A stretch of 64,000 nucleotides of DNA from Excoecaria cochinchinensis (GCA_947683425.1 CANTUQ010000031.1:1685001-1749000), one strand, 5' to 3'. Shown: positions 47,214 through 60,162, counted from the first letter of the stretch. Numbers and translations are program-made. The notes: generated by a model from the sequence alone, not told the origin.

Positions 47214-49235
47214 TGGGGAGAACACACAAGAATATGGACGGCCATTCACAATGGTCGTCAAGGCAAAACACATTCAGATGACAAATGCAGATATTCATGG
47301 CATATCAATAATCAGGCTGCACAATAAAGGCATTCAATCGATAACTCACAAACAGACCATAAACTCATGTCCAGGATATACCAATACAGACATAATACAA
47401 TATACGATACAAATATCATCATGACGAACTACATACTATAACTCATGCATAACCCTACATGGGTATCAAATAACAACATCTTACCGTGCGAAGTCACAAG
47501 AGCTAAACACATGCAATAGACATAACAAAGTACCCATGCATGAACTGACACTCAAACCATCATGATAAGCATACCAGTTAATTAACATACCTAAACATGT
47601 TAACACAAACACTAGTCATATATCCAGAAGATAACGTTTAGAGCATCACAATACCGCTGCGCAACTCTAATATATTAAGCATCATGCAGAAACATTCTGA
47701 TAACGGAGACTGAAGGCATAACCACTTAGTATTACATTCATATCATCATCATGCAGAGAGTACAGTAATCATCACATACTTACCATCACAGCTGCTTCGG
47801 GCCACAAGCTAATATATTAACAAAACATGTTTAAGTCACATACATAAATTCTCTAGTCGCATCATAATCAAAGCATTCAGAAACTTATAACAAATCACAT
47901 GACGAGCACGGATAATCATTTTAGATATAAAGTCATGCTTATTTAAAACAGACATACATTCTGAAGCCCATAATCACATTCATATACACATAAACTGATT
48001 CCTGAGATCTTTATCATAATCAAACGGATATCACATTCATATAGTTGTTTCAAAGAAATACAAACCAGTAAAGCACCTGCTGACTCACAATAGTGGATAA
48101 CGAGTGTACTGAACTGATTAGTACCTTACGGGTACAAGTCGAAAACCATTTTATTTATCAGAGAAGCATTTTACTGATGGGGGATCTTAACCCGATCCAA
48201 ATTCATTAAAAAGGACCACGAGGATCCGCACTGAGGGGGGGGTTCGCGAGGAACCATACGGGAGACCTGATCAGGGTCCAATACGTTCAAAGGGCGCTGC
48301 AGCTACTGAAAGACTCTATTAGGCATGCCTAACTATCCACTAGACTGACTCTTGCAGGTCATGCATAAATCATTACACATTTCGAATCGCACAACGCATA
48401 AATATATATATACAAATATATATACATCATGCATAAACCAGAATACAATAGATATATAAATATGCTCATAAAGTCAGTCATATATCATACCATTCGCATT
48501 GCAAAACATGTTACAGTCCATACACTTTAACATTAAACAATATTCTAACGCATGCCAAGAATTAGGTGAAGAAGCACTACCATGCCAATGATTATCAATA
48601 CAAAATCCTAATCATACATTAGGTGCAGATACTAAGCATAAATCATGCATAGTCCAAATTACAATTAACATAACACATTGAGTTTAAGGCTAAAGCATAA
48701 CAATGCATTCAGACATTAATCATAATATTCAACTAAATATAGCATAACATAATATCAATCATACCTCATTCAAGTCATATTCTGAAGCATGCAATAGGTC
48801 AATCAATTGCATTTTAGCACTACTCAAGTTACTAAAGCATATCTGGTATACACGTGGAATCATATCATGCCAATAATCCAAAAACGCATAATCTGAATCA
48901 TGAAATGATACTATATATTTCTAAGCATGACAGATTACTCTCAGAGCAGAATTCAATCAAAGATATGCATAACATATCGCTAATCATAACTGAAATAGGC
49001 TAACCAATCCGATGAGCAAAATAAGATAGCACTCGATAGAGGAAAGAGCTATAAAAGCATTTGAAAGTCATTTTACAATAAACTGGTCACGGGGAACAAA
49101 TCAAAACAGAAAAGCTATACAGGAGCCTATAACAGTCTGACATAAATTATACAGAAGTAAAAACCCATACAGAAGAAATAGGAAATCCATTTTGGTTTAA
49201 AACTGGGCGAAATCGGAAAAAGGAGCTGAAGAGGA

Positions 49236-49675
49236 GTCGGTCACAAGTCATGTCACGACTTGTGACTGACCTCACAGGAGGGTCACGGCGTGACCTAGTG
49301 TCACGTCTCGTGACCTGCTAGAGAGTCACGGGACGTGACTCTATGTCACGCCTGGCCTCACAAGGGTCACGCCGTGACTCTATGTCACGTGACGTGACTT
49401 CCCTCTCACAGAGAGAGGAGTCACGCCTAGCCCTTACCAGAGTCACGCCGTGACTCTAAGTCACGAGACGTGACTTCCCTCTCACAGAGAGAGGAGTCAC
49501 GCTTCGCGACTGGAATCACGCTTCGCCAAACACAAGGGTCACGTCGTGACCCTAAGTCACGAGATGTGACTTTCCTCTCACAGAGAGAAGAGTCACGCTT
49601 CGCAACTGGGAGTCACGCTGCCCTTCACACGAGTCACGCCGTGACTGTAAGTCACGCGACGTGACTCGCCTCACA
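49236..49675. repeat. palindrome array, GTCACGNNRCGTGAC type (K 3' LTR)
   Basis: Ten or more copies of GTCACG-CGTGAC palindromes, partly in a higher-order unit of about 85 bp that includes CCCTCTCACAGAGAGAGGAG. The 5' LTR copy is at 54103-54542. Confidence 0.88.
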
Positions 49676-50779
49676 CAGAACAGAGACGCGATTTTTCCAT
49701 TCCCAGTTACCCAGAACTTTAAGAACTCGATAAATTCATTTTCAATCTCATTCAAAACAACACCAAACTCATCTTACCTTTCAATCGATGTCCCAAACAG
49801 CATAAACAAGACAATTGCAACTTAATTCAATAATCAAATCATTAAAACCATGCTTAAACACATTTAATCCATTCTAGAGCATAAACCCTAAAAAGATACA
49901 GTAAGTTTAAAACCCAAAGCTCAGTAACTTCAATTCAATTCCTATCATGCATTACTAACACATCTATTCACTTAAATCATGCATGACACATCCCAAAACA
50001 CATCAATTTCCAGAAATTAAACCATGTAAACCCATTTATAAACCTAGTGAGAAAATAGGGTAGAGACATGCTGAAATGGAAGAACACAGAAGCTCAAACA
50101 TTGCATGCATTCAAATGCTCCCAAACCTGGAAATAACGAATGATCCAAAATCAGCTTCAAGATCACACCTCTCTCTTTTCCTTGCCTTTAACCTTCTTCT
50201 TATCATGCAAAACTTGCACAAACAAAATCCACAGAGTCTTAGCCAAACCCTAACTCAACCAAAACCAGGAGAAGATGAAGAAGAAGAAGAACAGTATGTA
50301 AATCCAACTTACCTCTTCAAAGCAAAACACAACTCCAAGCCAAAGCCAAAGAGAAAGAAAGGAAAAAGCAAGGAAGGGAGAAGAGAAGAAGAGGAGCAGG
50401 CGTGAGAGGGGAAATCGGGTTGCAATATGTGTTTTCCTCTCTCACTCTCTTACTTTTCCTCTTTTCTTCTTTCAATGCCTACCTAACAATCCACATGGCA
50501 ACATCCTATTGGACCCCAAACTCCACTTAGCATTTCAAACCAAGGCACAATACTAGAGTCATACCCAAACATTGCCTTAATAAATATCTTGTCTTAATGC
50601 TCTTAAGTCCTTAGACAAATTACACTTTACCCACTTACACAATTACTTTTCTTAACAAACTTAATTATCTTATCAATTAGGTCCTTAACATTCCAAATTC
50701 TCAAACACAATTACCGAAATACCCTTCCGATCCCGACTTAGCATGCACATTCCGACCAGGGCCATTTTGGGGTGTGACA

Positions 50780-50800
50780 ACTCTTCCCTCCTAAAAGAAT
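50780..50800 (-). other. polypurine tract of element K
   Basis: Minus strand CTTTTAGGAGGGAAGAGT ends one base before the 3' LTR start TGTCACACC. Confidence 0.85.
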
Positions 50801-50858
50801 TTCGTCCTCGAAATTCACAGTGAAACACTTACATCCACACAACCCAAACAAACAAAAC

Positions 50859-51440
50859 TTACTTAAACAAAAGCTTGCAAATTAACTTACCAGAAGAACC
50901 CGCGGTCTCCTTCGAATCCTTGCTAGATGCTACAAACTCTGCAGGCACTCGAGAAGATCTGAGCAAATCCTCCACATCCTTTCTAGCTTGCCCAGCTAGA
51001 CTCTCACTCATCTTCTTAGGACAATCGGCAATCCAGTGTTCCATACTGCCACACCTGAAACAAGCACCTGAAAGCTTCCGACATGGACCCCGATGTCGCT
51101 TCTGACAATGCTGACATAAGAGCGATACCCACTTCCTACACTTGATCCCATGTTGCTTTTGACATTGTTGATACACTGAAGGTTCTCGAACCCTCTTCCC
51201 TGCTAACACTTCACTAACCGATCCTTTTCTCTTCTGAGGAACATGCTGAACAAAATCTTGAGAAGCACGAGGAGCAGTCAATCTATCCAAAATCCGAATC
51301 AATCCTTGTACAAGAGCCCTATCCTCAGAAACAGGGCCAGAATTTTCAACTGGAAGATGCTCAGAAACATTCTGCTCAGCACTAACTCGATTCACACTTT
51401 CTGTTGTCTCGCCCACATTCTCACTAGGATCAGACTCCAT
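50859..51440 (-). CDS. reduced Gag of element K: N-terminus plus zinc-knuckle region, no capsid domain
   Basis: A 193-codon frame starting MESDPSENVGETT, 108 bp inside the PBS, the only ORF of K. Residues 1-65: acidic, Ser-rich N-terminus ending in LDRLTAPRASQDF, which matches MERVTAPQVPLESL in D. Then, without the roughly 130-residue capsid stretch found in D and E, it passes to a basic region and to Cys/His clusters: CQKQHGIKC, CQHCQKRHRGPC and the classical zinc knuckle CFRCGSMEHWIADC (about residues 130-143). The tail is charged. It stops about 80 bp before the 3' LTR. The intact frame in a young element suggests selection or very recent loss. It may bind element RNA and join particles built by a full Gag; that is inference. 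It could also be a passive deletion product. Confidence 0.85.
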   Translation of the reverse strand: MESDPSENVGETTESVNRVSAEQNVSEHLPVENSGPVSEDRALVQGLIRILDRLTAPRASQDFVQHVPQKRKGSVSEVLAGKRVREPSVYQQCQKQHGIKCRKWVSLLCQHCQKRHRGPCRKLSGACFRCGSMEHWIADCPKKMSESLAGQARKDVEDLLRSSRVPAEFVASSKDSKETAGSSGKLICKLLFK

Positions 51441-51547
51441 CTAGACATGACACAAAACAGGACGCATCTGCATTAGGCCACGACACAAAACCGACTCTCA
51501 TGCATAGACTCAACACAAAACAAACAACACACCCAGAACCATCAAAC

Positions 51548-51563
51548 CTGGGCTCTGATACCA
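51548..51563 (-). other. primer-binding site of element K (tRNA-iMet)
   Basis: Minus strand TGGTATCAGAGCCCAGG, five bases after the 5' LTR end; exact over the 12-base tRNA-iMet core. Confidence 0.92.
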
Positions 51564-51568
51564 CTAAC

Positions 51569-54500
51569 TGTAACACCCCCATCGCCGTCCCCGTTGGAAG
51601 GACACCGACGGACGCGCTACACGACGCTCACATAAACAGATATACACATGCACAATGCGGAAGTATACTTTCATGCATAACAGGCATACAGAAATACGGA
51701 TTAATTAAAAACTTACCTTGACTTACCTTGCGGTACAGACTAAACATGCAATAGCGTATGCACACACAGACACTAAGCTGAAGCATACACAGAAGCATAC
51801 ATAATGACCATCCAACGGAAGCATAATCGAAATAATAAAACAAAGGAATAACTAAACATAAAAACATACTAACTATTACATTCCCAAAAGAAAACTCAAG
51901 AACGAAAAAAAATAATTACATATACAATACTACAGAATTACAAAAGCTGCAATACAGAAGCTGAACAAAAATACAGAACTTCTAACTCCTACGTGGCCGA
52001 CCCTGCAGAAGCGCGACTCGAACAGAACCAAACCTGCCACCTGCACGGAAAGGAAATCCGTGCTAAGCGATAACGCTTAGTGGGGAGAACACACAAGAAT
52101 ATGGACGGCCATTCACAATGGTCGTCAAGGCAAAACACATTCAGATGACAAATGCAGATATTCATGGCATATCAATAATCAGGCTGCACAATAAAGGCAT
52201 TCAATCGATAACTCACAAACAGACCATAAACTCATGTCCAGGATATACCAATACAGACATAATACAATATACGATACAAATATCATCATGACGAACTACA
52301 TACTATAACTCATGCATAACCCTACATGGGTATCAAATAACAACATCTTACCGTGCGAAGTCACAAGAGCTAAACACATGCAATAGACATAACAAAGTAC
52401 CCATGCATGAATTGACACTCAAACCATCATGATAAGCATACCAGTTAATTAACATACCTAAACATGTTAACACAAACACTAGTCATATATCCAGAAGATA
52501 ACGTTTAGAGCATCACAATACCGCTGCGCAACTCTAATATATTAAGCATCATGCAGAAACATTCTGATAACGGAGACTGAAGGCATAACCACTTAGTATT
52601 ACATTCATATCATCATCATGCAGAGAGTACAGTAATCATCACATACTTACCATCACAGCTGCTTCGGGCCACAAGCTAATATATTAACAAAACATGTTTA
52701 AGTCACATACATAAATTCTCTAGTCGCATCATAATCAAAGCATTCAGAAACTTATAACAAATCACATGACGAGCACGGATAATCATTTTAGATATAAAGT
52801 CATGCTTATTTAAAACAGACATACATTCTGAAGCCCATAATCACATTCATATACACATAAACTGATTCCTGAGATCTTTATCATAATCAAACGGATATCA
52901 CATTCATATAGTTGTTTCAAAGAAATACAAACCAGTAAAGCACCTGCTGACTCACAATAGTGGATAACGAGTGTACTGAACTGATTAGTACCTTACGGGT
53001 ACAAGTCGAAAACCATTTTATTTATCAGAGAAGCATTTTACTGATGGGGGATCTTAACCCGATCCAAATTCATTAAAAAGGACCACGAGGATCCGCACTG
53101 AGGGGGGGGTTCGCGAGGAACCATACGGGAGACCTGATCAGGGTCCAATACGTTCAAAGGGCGCTGCAGCTACTGAAAGACTCTATTAGGCATGCCTAAC
53201 TATCCACTAGACTGACTCTTGCAGGTCATGCATAAATCATTACACATTTCGAATCGCACAACGCATAAATATATATATACAAATATATATACATCATGCA
53301 TAAACCAGAATACAATAGATATATAAATATGCTCATAAAGTCAGTCATATATCATACCATTCGCATTGCAAAACATGTTACAGTCCATACACTTTAACAT
53401 TAAACAATATTCTAACGCATGCCAAGAATCAGGTGAAGAAGCACTACCATGCCAATGATTATCAATACAAAATCCTAATCATACATTAGGTGCAGATACT
53501 AAGCATAAATCATGCATAGTCCAAATTACAATTAACATAACACATTGAGTTTAAGGCTAAATCATAACAATGCATTCAGACATTAATCATAATATTCAAC
53601 TAAATATAGCATAGCATAATATCAATCATACCTCATTCAAGTCATATTCTGAAGCATGCAATAGGTCAATCAATTGCATTTTAGCACTACTCAAGTTACT
53701 AAAGCATATCTGGTATACACGTGGAATCATATCATGCCAATAATCCAAAAACGCATAATCTGAATCATGAAATGATACTATATATTTCTAAGCATGACAG
53801 ATTACTCTCAGAGGAGAATTCAATCAAAGATATGCATAACATATCGCTAATCATAACTGAAATAGGCTAACCAATCCGATGAGCAAAATAAGATAGCACT
53901 CGATAGAGGAAAGAGCTATAAAAGCATTTGAAAGTCATTTTACAATAAACTGGTCACGGGGAACAAATCAAAACAGAAAAGCTATACAGGAGCCTATAAC
54001 AGTCTGACATAAATTATACAGAAGTAAAGACCCATACAGAAGAAATAGGAAATCCATTTTGGTTTAAAACTGGGCGAAATCGGAAAAAGGAGCTGAAGAG
54101 GAGTCGGTCACAAGTCATGTCACGACTTGTGACTGACCTCACAGGAGGGTCACGGCGTGACCTAGTGTCACGTCTCGTGACCTGCTAGAGAGTCACGGGA
54201 CGTGACTCTATGTCACGCCTGGCCTCACAAGGGTCACGCCGTGACTCTATGTCACGTGACGTGACTTCCCTCTCACAGAGAGAGGAGTCACGCCTAGCCC
54301 TTACCAGAGTCACGCCGTGACTCTAAGTCACGAGACGTGACTTCCCTCTCACAGAGAGAGGAGTCACGCTTCGCGACTGGAATCACGCTTCGCCAAACAC
54401 AAGGGTCACGTCGTGACCCTAAGTCACGAGATGTGACTTTCCTCTCACAGAGAGAAGAGTCACGCTTCGCAACTGGGAGTCACGCTGCCCTTCACACGAG

Positions 54501-55646
54501 TCACGCCGTGACTGTAAGTCACGCGACGTGACTCGCCTCACACAGAACAGAGACGCGATTTTTCCATTCCCAGTTACCCAGAACTTTAAGAACTCGATAA
54601 ATTCATTTTCAATCTCATTCAAAACAACACCAAACTCATCTTACCTTTCAATCGATGTCCCAAACAGCATAAACAAGACAATTGCAACTTAATTCAATAA
54701 TCAAATCATTAAAACCATGCTTAAACACATTTAATCCATTCTAGAGCATAAACCCTAAAAAGATACAGTAAGTTTAAAACCCAAAGCTCAGTAACTTCAA
54801 TTCAATTCCTATCATGCATTACTAACACATCTATTCACTTAAATCATGCATGACACATCCCAAAACACATCAATTTCCAGAAATTAAACCATGTAAACCC
54901 ATTTATAAGCCTAGTGAGAAAATAGGGTAGAGACATGCTGAAATGGAAGAACACAGAAGCTCAAACATTGCATGCATTCAAATGCTCCCAAACCTGGAAA
55001 TAACGAACGATCCAAAATCAGCTTCAAGATCACACCTCTCTCTTTTCCTTGCCTTTAACCTTCTTCTTATCATGCAAAACTTGCACAAACAAAATCCACA
55101 GAGTCTTAGCCAAACCCTAACTCAACCAAAACCAGGAGAAGATAAAGAAGAAGAAGAACAGTATGTAAATCCAACTTACCTCTTCAAAGCAAAACACAAC
55201 TCCAAGCCAAAGCCAAAGAGAAAGAAAGGAAAAAGCAAGGAAGGGAGAAGAGAAGAAGTGGAGCAGGCGTGAGAGGGGAAATCGGGTTGCAATCTGTGTT
55301 TTCCTCTCTCACTCTCTTACTTTTCCTCTTTTCTTCTTTCAATGCCTACCTAACAATCCACATGGCAACATCCTATTGGACCCCAAACTCCACTTAGCAT
55401 TTCAAACCAAGGCACAATACTAGAGTCATACCCAAACATTGCCTTAATAAATATCTTGTCTTAATGCTCTTAAGTCCTTAGACAAATTACACTTTACCCA
55501 CTTACACAATTACTTTTCTTAACAAACTTAATTATCTTATCAATTAGGTCCTTAACATTCCAAATTCTCAAACACAATTACCGAAATACCCTTCCGATCC
55601 CGACTTAGCATGCACATTCCGACCAGGGCCATTTTGGGGTGTGACA
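51569..55646 (-). repeat. 5' LTR of element K
   Basis: Same length and borders as the 3' LTR. Differences noted include T/C at 46776/51643, a CAT/AAA change near 51908, G/T near 53562 and A/G near 54029. Double hairpin 52044-52080, array 54103-54542. Confidence 0.95.
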
Positions 55647-55651
55647 GAGTT

Positions 55652-56660
55652 TGTGCGAATCCTCTTCTGAATGTGGTTTTAGCAATGCAAGTATACCAAT
55701 GTTTGAGGAATGGATGCGAGGCGTATTTAGCTTTAATGCTAGGCAGTAAGAGGAAACATGTGAAGATACAAGATATACCTGTGGTTAGAGAGTTCCCTGA
55801 TGTGTTTCCTGAGGAATTGAGTGGTGTGCCACTAGTAAGAGAAGTTGAACTGTCTATTGATGTAGTACCTCGAACTGTCCCAGTGTCTAAAGCATCTTGC
55901 AGGATGGCTCCTACTGAGTTGAAGGAGTTGAAGACACAGTTGCAAGAGTTATTGGACAGAGGTTTCATTAGGCCTAGTGTCTCACCTTGGGGAGCACCGG
56001 TCTTATTTGTTAAGAAGAAAGATGGTACTATAAGAATGTGTGTAGATTACCGGCAACTGAATAAGGTGACAGTAAAGAATCAGTATCCTCTACCTCGAAT
56101 TGAGGACTTGTTTGATCAATTAAGAGGAGCAGGGGTGTTCTCGAAGATTGATTTACGTTCTGGGTATTATCAGTTGCATGTAAAGAAAGAAGATATACCC
56201 AAAACTGCATTCAGGACTCGATATGGGCATTATGAGGTCTTAGTAATGCCATTTGGGTTGATTAATGCGCCTGCTGCATTTATGGATTTAATGAACCAGG
56301 TGTTTAGACCGTATCTGGATCAATTTGTGGTAGCGTTCATAGATGACATTCTGGTATATTCAAAGAATGAGAAGGAACATGAACAACGTTTGAGAATGGT
56401 GCTTCAGACGTTGCGGGAACATCAGCTGTATGCTAAACTGAGTAAATGCGAGTTCTAGTTACGAGAGGTGTCTTTTCTGGGTCATGTTATATCTTTTGAA
56501 GGTATTAAGGGGGATCCAACAGAAGTGATTGTGAATTGGAAGCCACCTAAGAACGTGCTTCAAATTCGCAGTTTCTTAGGGTATGCTGGATATTATCGGA
56601 GGTTTGTGAAAGGGTTTTCAGTAATAGCTTCTCCATTAACGAGATTGTTGTGAAAAGGAG
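55652..56660 (+). pseudogene. Element D reverse transcriptase
   Basis: Continues the D polyprotein after K. An open part of 55610-56458 reads VREFPDVFPEELSGVP, SKASCRMAPTELKELK, RPSVSPWGAPVLFVKKKDGTIRMCVDYRQLN, FSKIDLRSGYYQL (first catalytic Asp), VMPFGLINAPAAFMDLMN and AFIDDILVYS (xDD palm motif), then KLSKCEF and a stop at 56456-56458 where Trp is usual. Beyond it come SFLGHVIS, RSFLGYAGYYRRFVKGFS and a second stop at 56651. Palm residues are intact. Sequence style (IDDILVYS, LREHQLYAKLSKCEF) is that of Tekay/Del chromoviruses. Confidence 0.92.
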
Positions 56661-57225
56661 TTAAGTATGAATGGATAGAGAAGTGTCAGTAGAGTTTTGA
56701 TCAATTAAAGAGAATGCTAGTTGAAGCACCGATTCTTACACAGCCTATGACTGGTACAGAGTATGCTCTGTACACCGATGCTTCAGGAATAGAATTGGGT
56801 TGCATATTGATGCAAGATGGAAAAGTGGTAGCTTATGTGTCAAGGCAGTTGAAGCCGCATGAACAGAATTACCCGACCCATGATTCAGAATTGGCAGCAG
56901 TAGTGTTTGCTTTAAAGATTTGGCGACATTACTTGTATGGTGAGAAGTGTAGAATTTACACTGATCACAAGAGTTTGAAATATCTGCTTACTCAGAAAGA
57001 ATTGAATTTGAGACAGCGAAGATGGCTTAAGTTGTTTAAAGACTATGATTGTATTGTGGATTACCACCCAGGGAAAGCTAATGTGGTGACGGATGCATTA
57101 AGTAGGAAATCAGTTTCAGTATTACAGTTAAAGCAGATTAAGTGGAGAATTTCTAAGGATGGAGCTTTGCTAGCACAGTTGAAAGCGAGACCAGTTTTGA
57201 TAGATGAATTATTAGTTGCATAAAG
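56661..57225 (+). pseudogene. Element D RNase H
   Basis: An open part of 56714-57223. Seen: YALYTDASGIELGCILMQ (catalytic Asp), THDSELAAVVFALKIWRHYLYG (Glu), RIYTDHKSLKYL (Asp), then RWLKLFKDYDC and ANVVTDALSRK. A stop at 56690 precedes it and one at 57221-57223 ends it. RNase H removes the RNA strand during cDNA synthesis. The catalytic carboxylates look complete, so this domain decayed mainly by stops around it. Confidence 0.9.
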
Positions 57226-57919
57226 GAATGATGCAAGGTTGCAATAGATACTACAGTCAGTCGGTAATGGGGACAAGACTGACTATTTAGTGAACGAGAA
57301 TGGAGTATTGTTATACAAGACTAGAATGTGTGTGGGAAATGATAAAGAATTGAAGAAGAAATTGATGCATGAGGCTCATAATACAATATTCACTATGCAC
57401 CCAGGCGGAAACAAGATGTATCAAGATCTGAAACAGCTGTATTGGTGGCTAGGTATAAAGAGAGATATAGTGGAATATGTGTCCAAGTTTTTAGTATGTC
57501 AACAAGTTAAGGTGGAACACCAAATTCCACAAGGAATGTTGAACCCACTCCCTATTCCACAATGGAAATGAGACAATATCACAATGGATTTTGTTTCTGG
57601 TTTGCCTTTGACTTCGAGGCAGCAAGATGCAGTGTGGGTTATAATGGATAGATTCTCCAAGTCAGCTCATTTTATACCGGTTCGGATGGATTACTCTCTA
57701 GATTGATTGGCAGAATTGTATGTGAGGGAGATTGTTCGACTGCATGGGGTACCCTTATCTATTGTCTCTGATAGGGATCCCAGGTTTACTTCTAAGTTTT
57801 GGAAGAGTTTGCAAGTTGCATTAGGTACGAAGTTGAACTTCAGTACTGCTTTCCATTCACAAGCCGATGGACAGTCATAAAGAATTATTCAGGTTTTGGA
57901 AGATTTGATGCGAGCATGT
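57226..57919 (+). pseudogene. Element D integrase, zinc domain and core, truncated by X2
   Basis: The zinc-binding domain (57290-57571) has the His pair (EAH, MHPGG) but reads KFLVCQQ where the family has C-x2-C, so one ligand is lost. A stop at 57569 is followed by ITMDFVSGLPLTSRQQD (first Asp), DRFSKSAHF, IVSDRDPRF (second Asp kept) and HSQADGQS. The catalytic Glu codon reads TAA (57879). The text ends EDLMRAC at 57919, where the X-family LTR begins. Confidence 0.9.
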
Positions 57920-59790
57920 TGTGACGCGCGCCGAACCCCGTAGGATGCCCCGAAGGCCCGGTCTTAGGGCGATCGGGATGAGGTTCATGAAAACTTGTAA
58001 GGTATTTACAAGTGTGTCTATTTTGGGCAACAAAGAAGTTTCTTGGAGTCGCCACCCAATAAAACATTGGGAAACTTCGTCTCGCCTCAGTGAGCCTAAG
58101 ACGACGCATAATATCCATTTTGGGCAAACCAAAGGGGTCTTGGAGGCATTCACCCCAATAGAACATTGGAATGACCCTCTAACCCTGTGGAGCCTAGGAT
58201 TCTAAATTGAGTCTTTTAGTGGGAAACAAGAGGTGTCTTGGAGATCCCATTCCAATGAAACATCGGAATGGTCCTCTCGCCTCGTTGAGCCCAAAGACCA
58301 AAGATGGTTCGGGACTTCTCATTTATTCATACCTTGGTTATTTTGTAATTAAGTTTTGAATTTAAGTTTTCATCCCTTTTCTCATACATTTCGATGCAAT
58401 AATTAGAGCGTAAGTTATTCAGTTAGGGAAAGCGGTAAATAAAACAAGATTAAATTAAAATACATGAAAGTAAATACAACAAAACTAAGGAAGGAATACA
58501 ACCCCCATTGTAAATAACGTACAAACCACGCATAAATCGGGATATTCATTAAGAATGAGGACATTCGTCCTCGCGTGCATATTTATTACAAAACAATTTT
58601 GATGTGATGGCTTTGTTTTGGATGGAGAAAAACAAGGACATTAGTCCCATCTTTATTTAGGAAAAATTCCAGGTTAATTAATAAAAAAATAATTTAGCGA
58701 TTTTCTTTCTAGCGGGCCTAAATAAACAATTTCATAAGAAAAATATACATGGCACAAATAAATGAAAAAAACAAATAAACAAAATATTACAAATAAAAAT
58801 AAATAAATAAATAATCCGAACGAGCCTTTTGGATCTCCCCGTGTGCTCGCAAAAATGCCCAAGCAAAAAATGAGTTTAGACATAAAAACAAAATACAAAT
58901 AAAATAATGTTAGTAATTAAATCAATTAAATATACAAAATGATGAATAACAAATTAAAACAAAATAAGATGACATGAAAACAATGATAATTGAATCAAAA
59001 TGTTAACAAACCAAAATAAATGAGAAACATGCATTATATATGACAAATGATTGAATGATGTGATTAAAGTAAAATAACACATGTTAATTAATTAATACAT
59101 GAAAATATACGCATGATGAAAATAATGATGAAAAGTGAAAAATAATAAATGAATAAATAAATAAATAAATCATGTAACAATGATAAAAAGAATAATAAAA
59201 GTTAGTAAACAAAAGAATGATAAAAATAATTAAGACAATGACATGATTAATTGATGTGTTCATAATTAAAACAAACTATTTACATGGCAAAAAGATTAAT
59301 TGAAATTAGATTAATTAATTACATGTTAAAAATAATAAGTGATCAAGGTGAAATAAATTATTTACATGTGAAGAATCAAAAGAAACCAATATTCACATGA
59401 ATAAAAATAAAATCACATATAAACAAATTAAAGAAATCAATATGACAATAATAAATCAAGTAAATAAATGAAAACAATAAAATATATCAATCAAAACAAT
59501 AAAATACATATGAATAAATTAAATATAAACGAAATAAAAAAATAGAAATTGAGGCTAGAATATTTACCCTCAGAATTTTAGAATCGATGAAAGTGAAGTG
59601 ATGATTTTCCGGAATGTTGCTTGAAAAAATAATTTTGCAATAAGATTAATTCCCTTTGTTTATGGAGGAAACAAATGAATTAATTTGGATGCATAAAATT
59701 GAAAAGAAATTGATTTAGAAGTTAATCATTAATTTTTGGAGCCAAGAACAAAGAAATTAATTCAAAATAATTGAAAGAAGAATGATGAAA
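57920..59790 (+). mobile_element. X-family LTR (X2), cut by element Z
   Basis: Starts TGTGACGCGCGCC, like solo LTR X at 30537; TTTGGGCAACAA, GGAGTCGCCACCCAATA and GAATATTTACCCTCAG occur in the same order. Preceded by CATGT (57915-57919), the candidate duplication. It is AT-rich from 58560 to 59540, with AAAT runs and nothing coding. The last 500 bp of the family consensus are missing because Z starts at 59791; they should follow Z off-window. Solo LTR or 5' LTR cannot be decided. Confidence 0.85.
58020..58310. repeat. three diverged tandem units at the start of the X2 LTR
   Basis: Each of about 100 bp: TTGGAG..., CCAATARAACATTGG, then a CTCTCGCCTC-type motif and GAGCCTA. The same three units are in LTR X at 30655-30895. 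CATTGGAA/CCAATG-like arms can pair within a unit. Confidence 0.7.
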
Positions 59791-60162
59791 TGTAACACCC
59801 CAAAGTGGCCCTAAAAGAATTATGGAGTTTTGTTCGGCAAAGTAAGTGTTGTGTGCGAGAGTTCTATCGCGAGCGCAACGAGTGTCGCGGGCGCGACAGA
59901 ACACTCAAGCGGATTCCCAACTACAGCTGGTTAGAGTGGATGTGAGCGTTCTGTCGTGAGCGCGACAAGCGTCGCGAGCGTGACAGAACCCTCTCGTGAG
60001 ATGCTTGCATAAGTGGGTTTTAAGAGACCTTGAGATGGGTTTTGTGACACATGGTGGCATAGGAGCGTGACAAGTGGCATTGTAGAAGTGTGACACTTGG
60101 CAAGGGATTTTTTTTGTATGCATAAAGGAGTGTGCCAAGTGTCATTGTAGGGAAGAGACACT

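Larger units (their letters stand above)
46702..50779 (-). repeat. 3' LTR of element K
   Basis: Minus strand TGTCACACCCCAAAATGG...GGGGGTGTTACA. Contains, in minus-strand order, the pyrimidine tract near 50400-50470, GAG|GTAAGT near 50312, the array 49236-49675, a GCATGCC palindrome near 48322, the double hairpin 47177-47213 and CTTCCAACGGGG. The 109-codon plus-strand frame at 50076-50405 lies antisense in both LTRs; it is purine-biased and I do not count it as a gene. Confidence 0.95.
46702..55646 (-). mobile_element. Element K: complete non-autonomous TR-GAG-like LTR retrotransposon
   Basis: Two LTRs of exactly 4,078 bp (46702-50779, 51569-55646) around a 789-bp internal region. Perfect target duplication GAGTT (46697-46701, 55647-55651); removing K and one copy restores the D frame. 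PBS and PPT on the minus strand are intact. The two LTRs show only about fifteen single-base differences by eye, so the insertion is recent. The one ORF (50859-51440, minus) is Gag-like. There is no protease, RT, RNase H or integrase, so movement needs proteins from another element. It fits the class of terminal-repeat elements with only a GAG domain (TR-GAG), but with an unusually reduced Gag and an extreme LTR-to-internal ratio. Confidence 0.95.
42473..57919 (+). mobile_element. Ty3/gypsy chromovirus element D (Tekay-like), split by K and cut by X2
   Basis: 5' LTR 42473-45004, PBS, gag, protease, RT, RNase H and integrase in the standard gypsy order, with element K in the protease-RT linker and the X-family LTR breaking the integrase at 57919. 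The integrase C-terminus, chromodomain and 3' LTR should lie beyond Z and are off-window. Many stops; not autonomous. Confidence 0.9.

Noticed and set aside
49236..49675. CRISPR-like look of repeated palindromes
   Set aside because: Spacers are not unique or uniform in length, repeats are degenerate, and the DNA is a plant LTR.
50076..50405. 109-codon plus-strand ORF, present again at 54943-55272
   Set aside because: It is antisense in both K LTRs, purine-biased with a Lys/Glu-rich end from the pyrimidine tract of the LTR; duplicated only because the LTR is.
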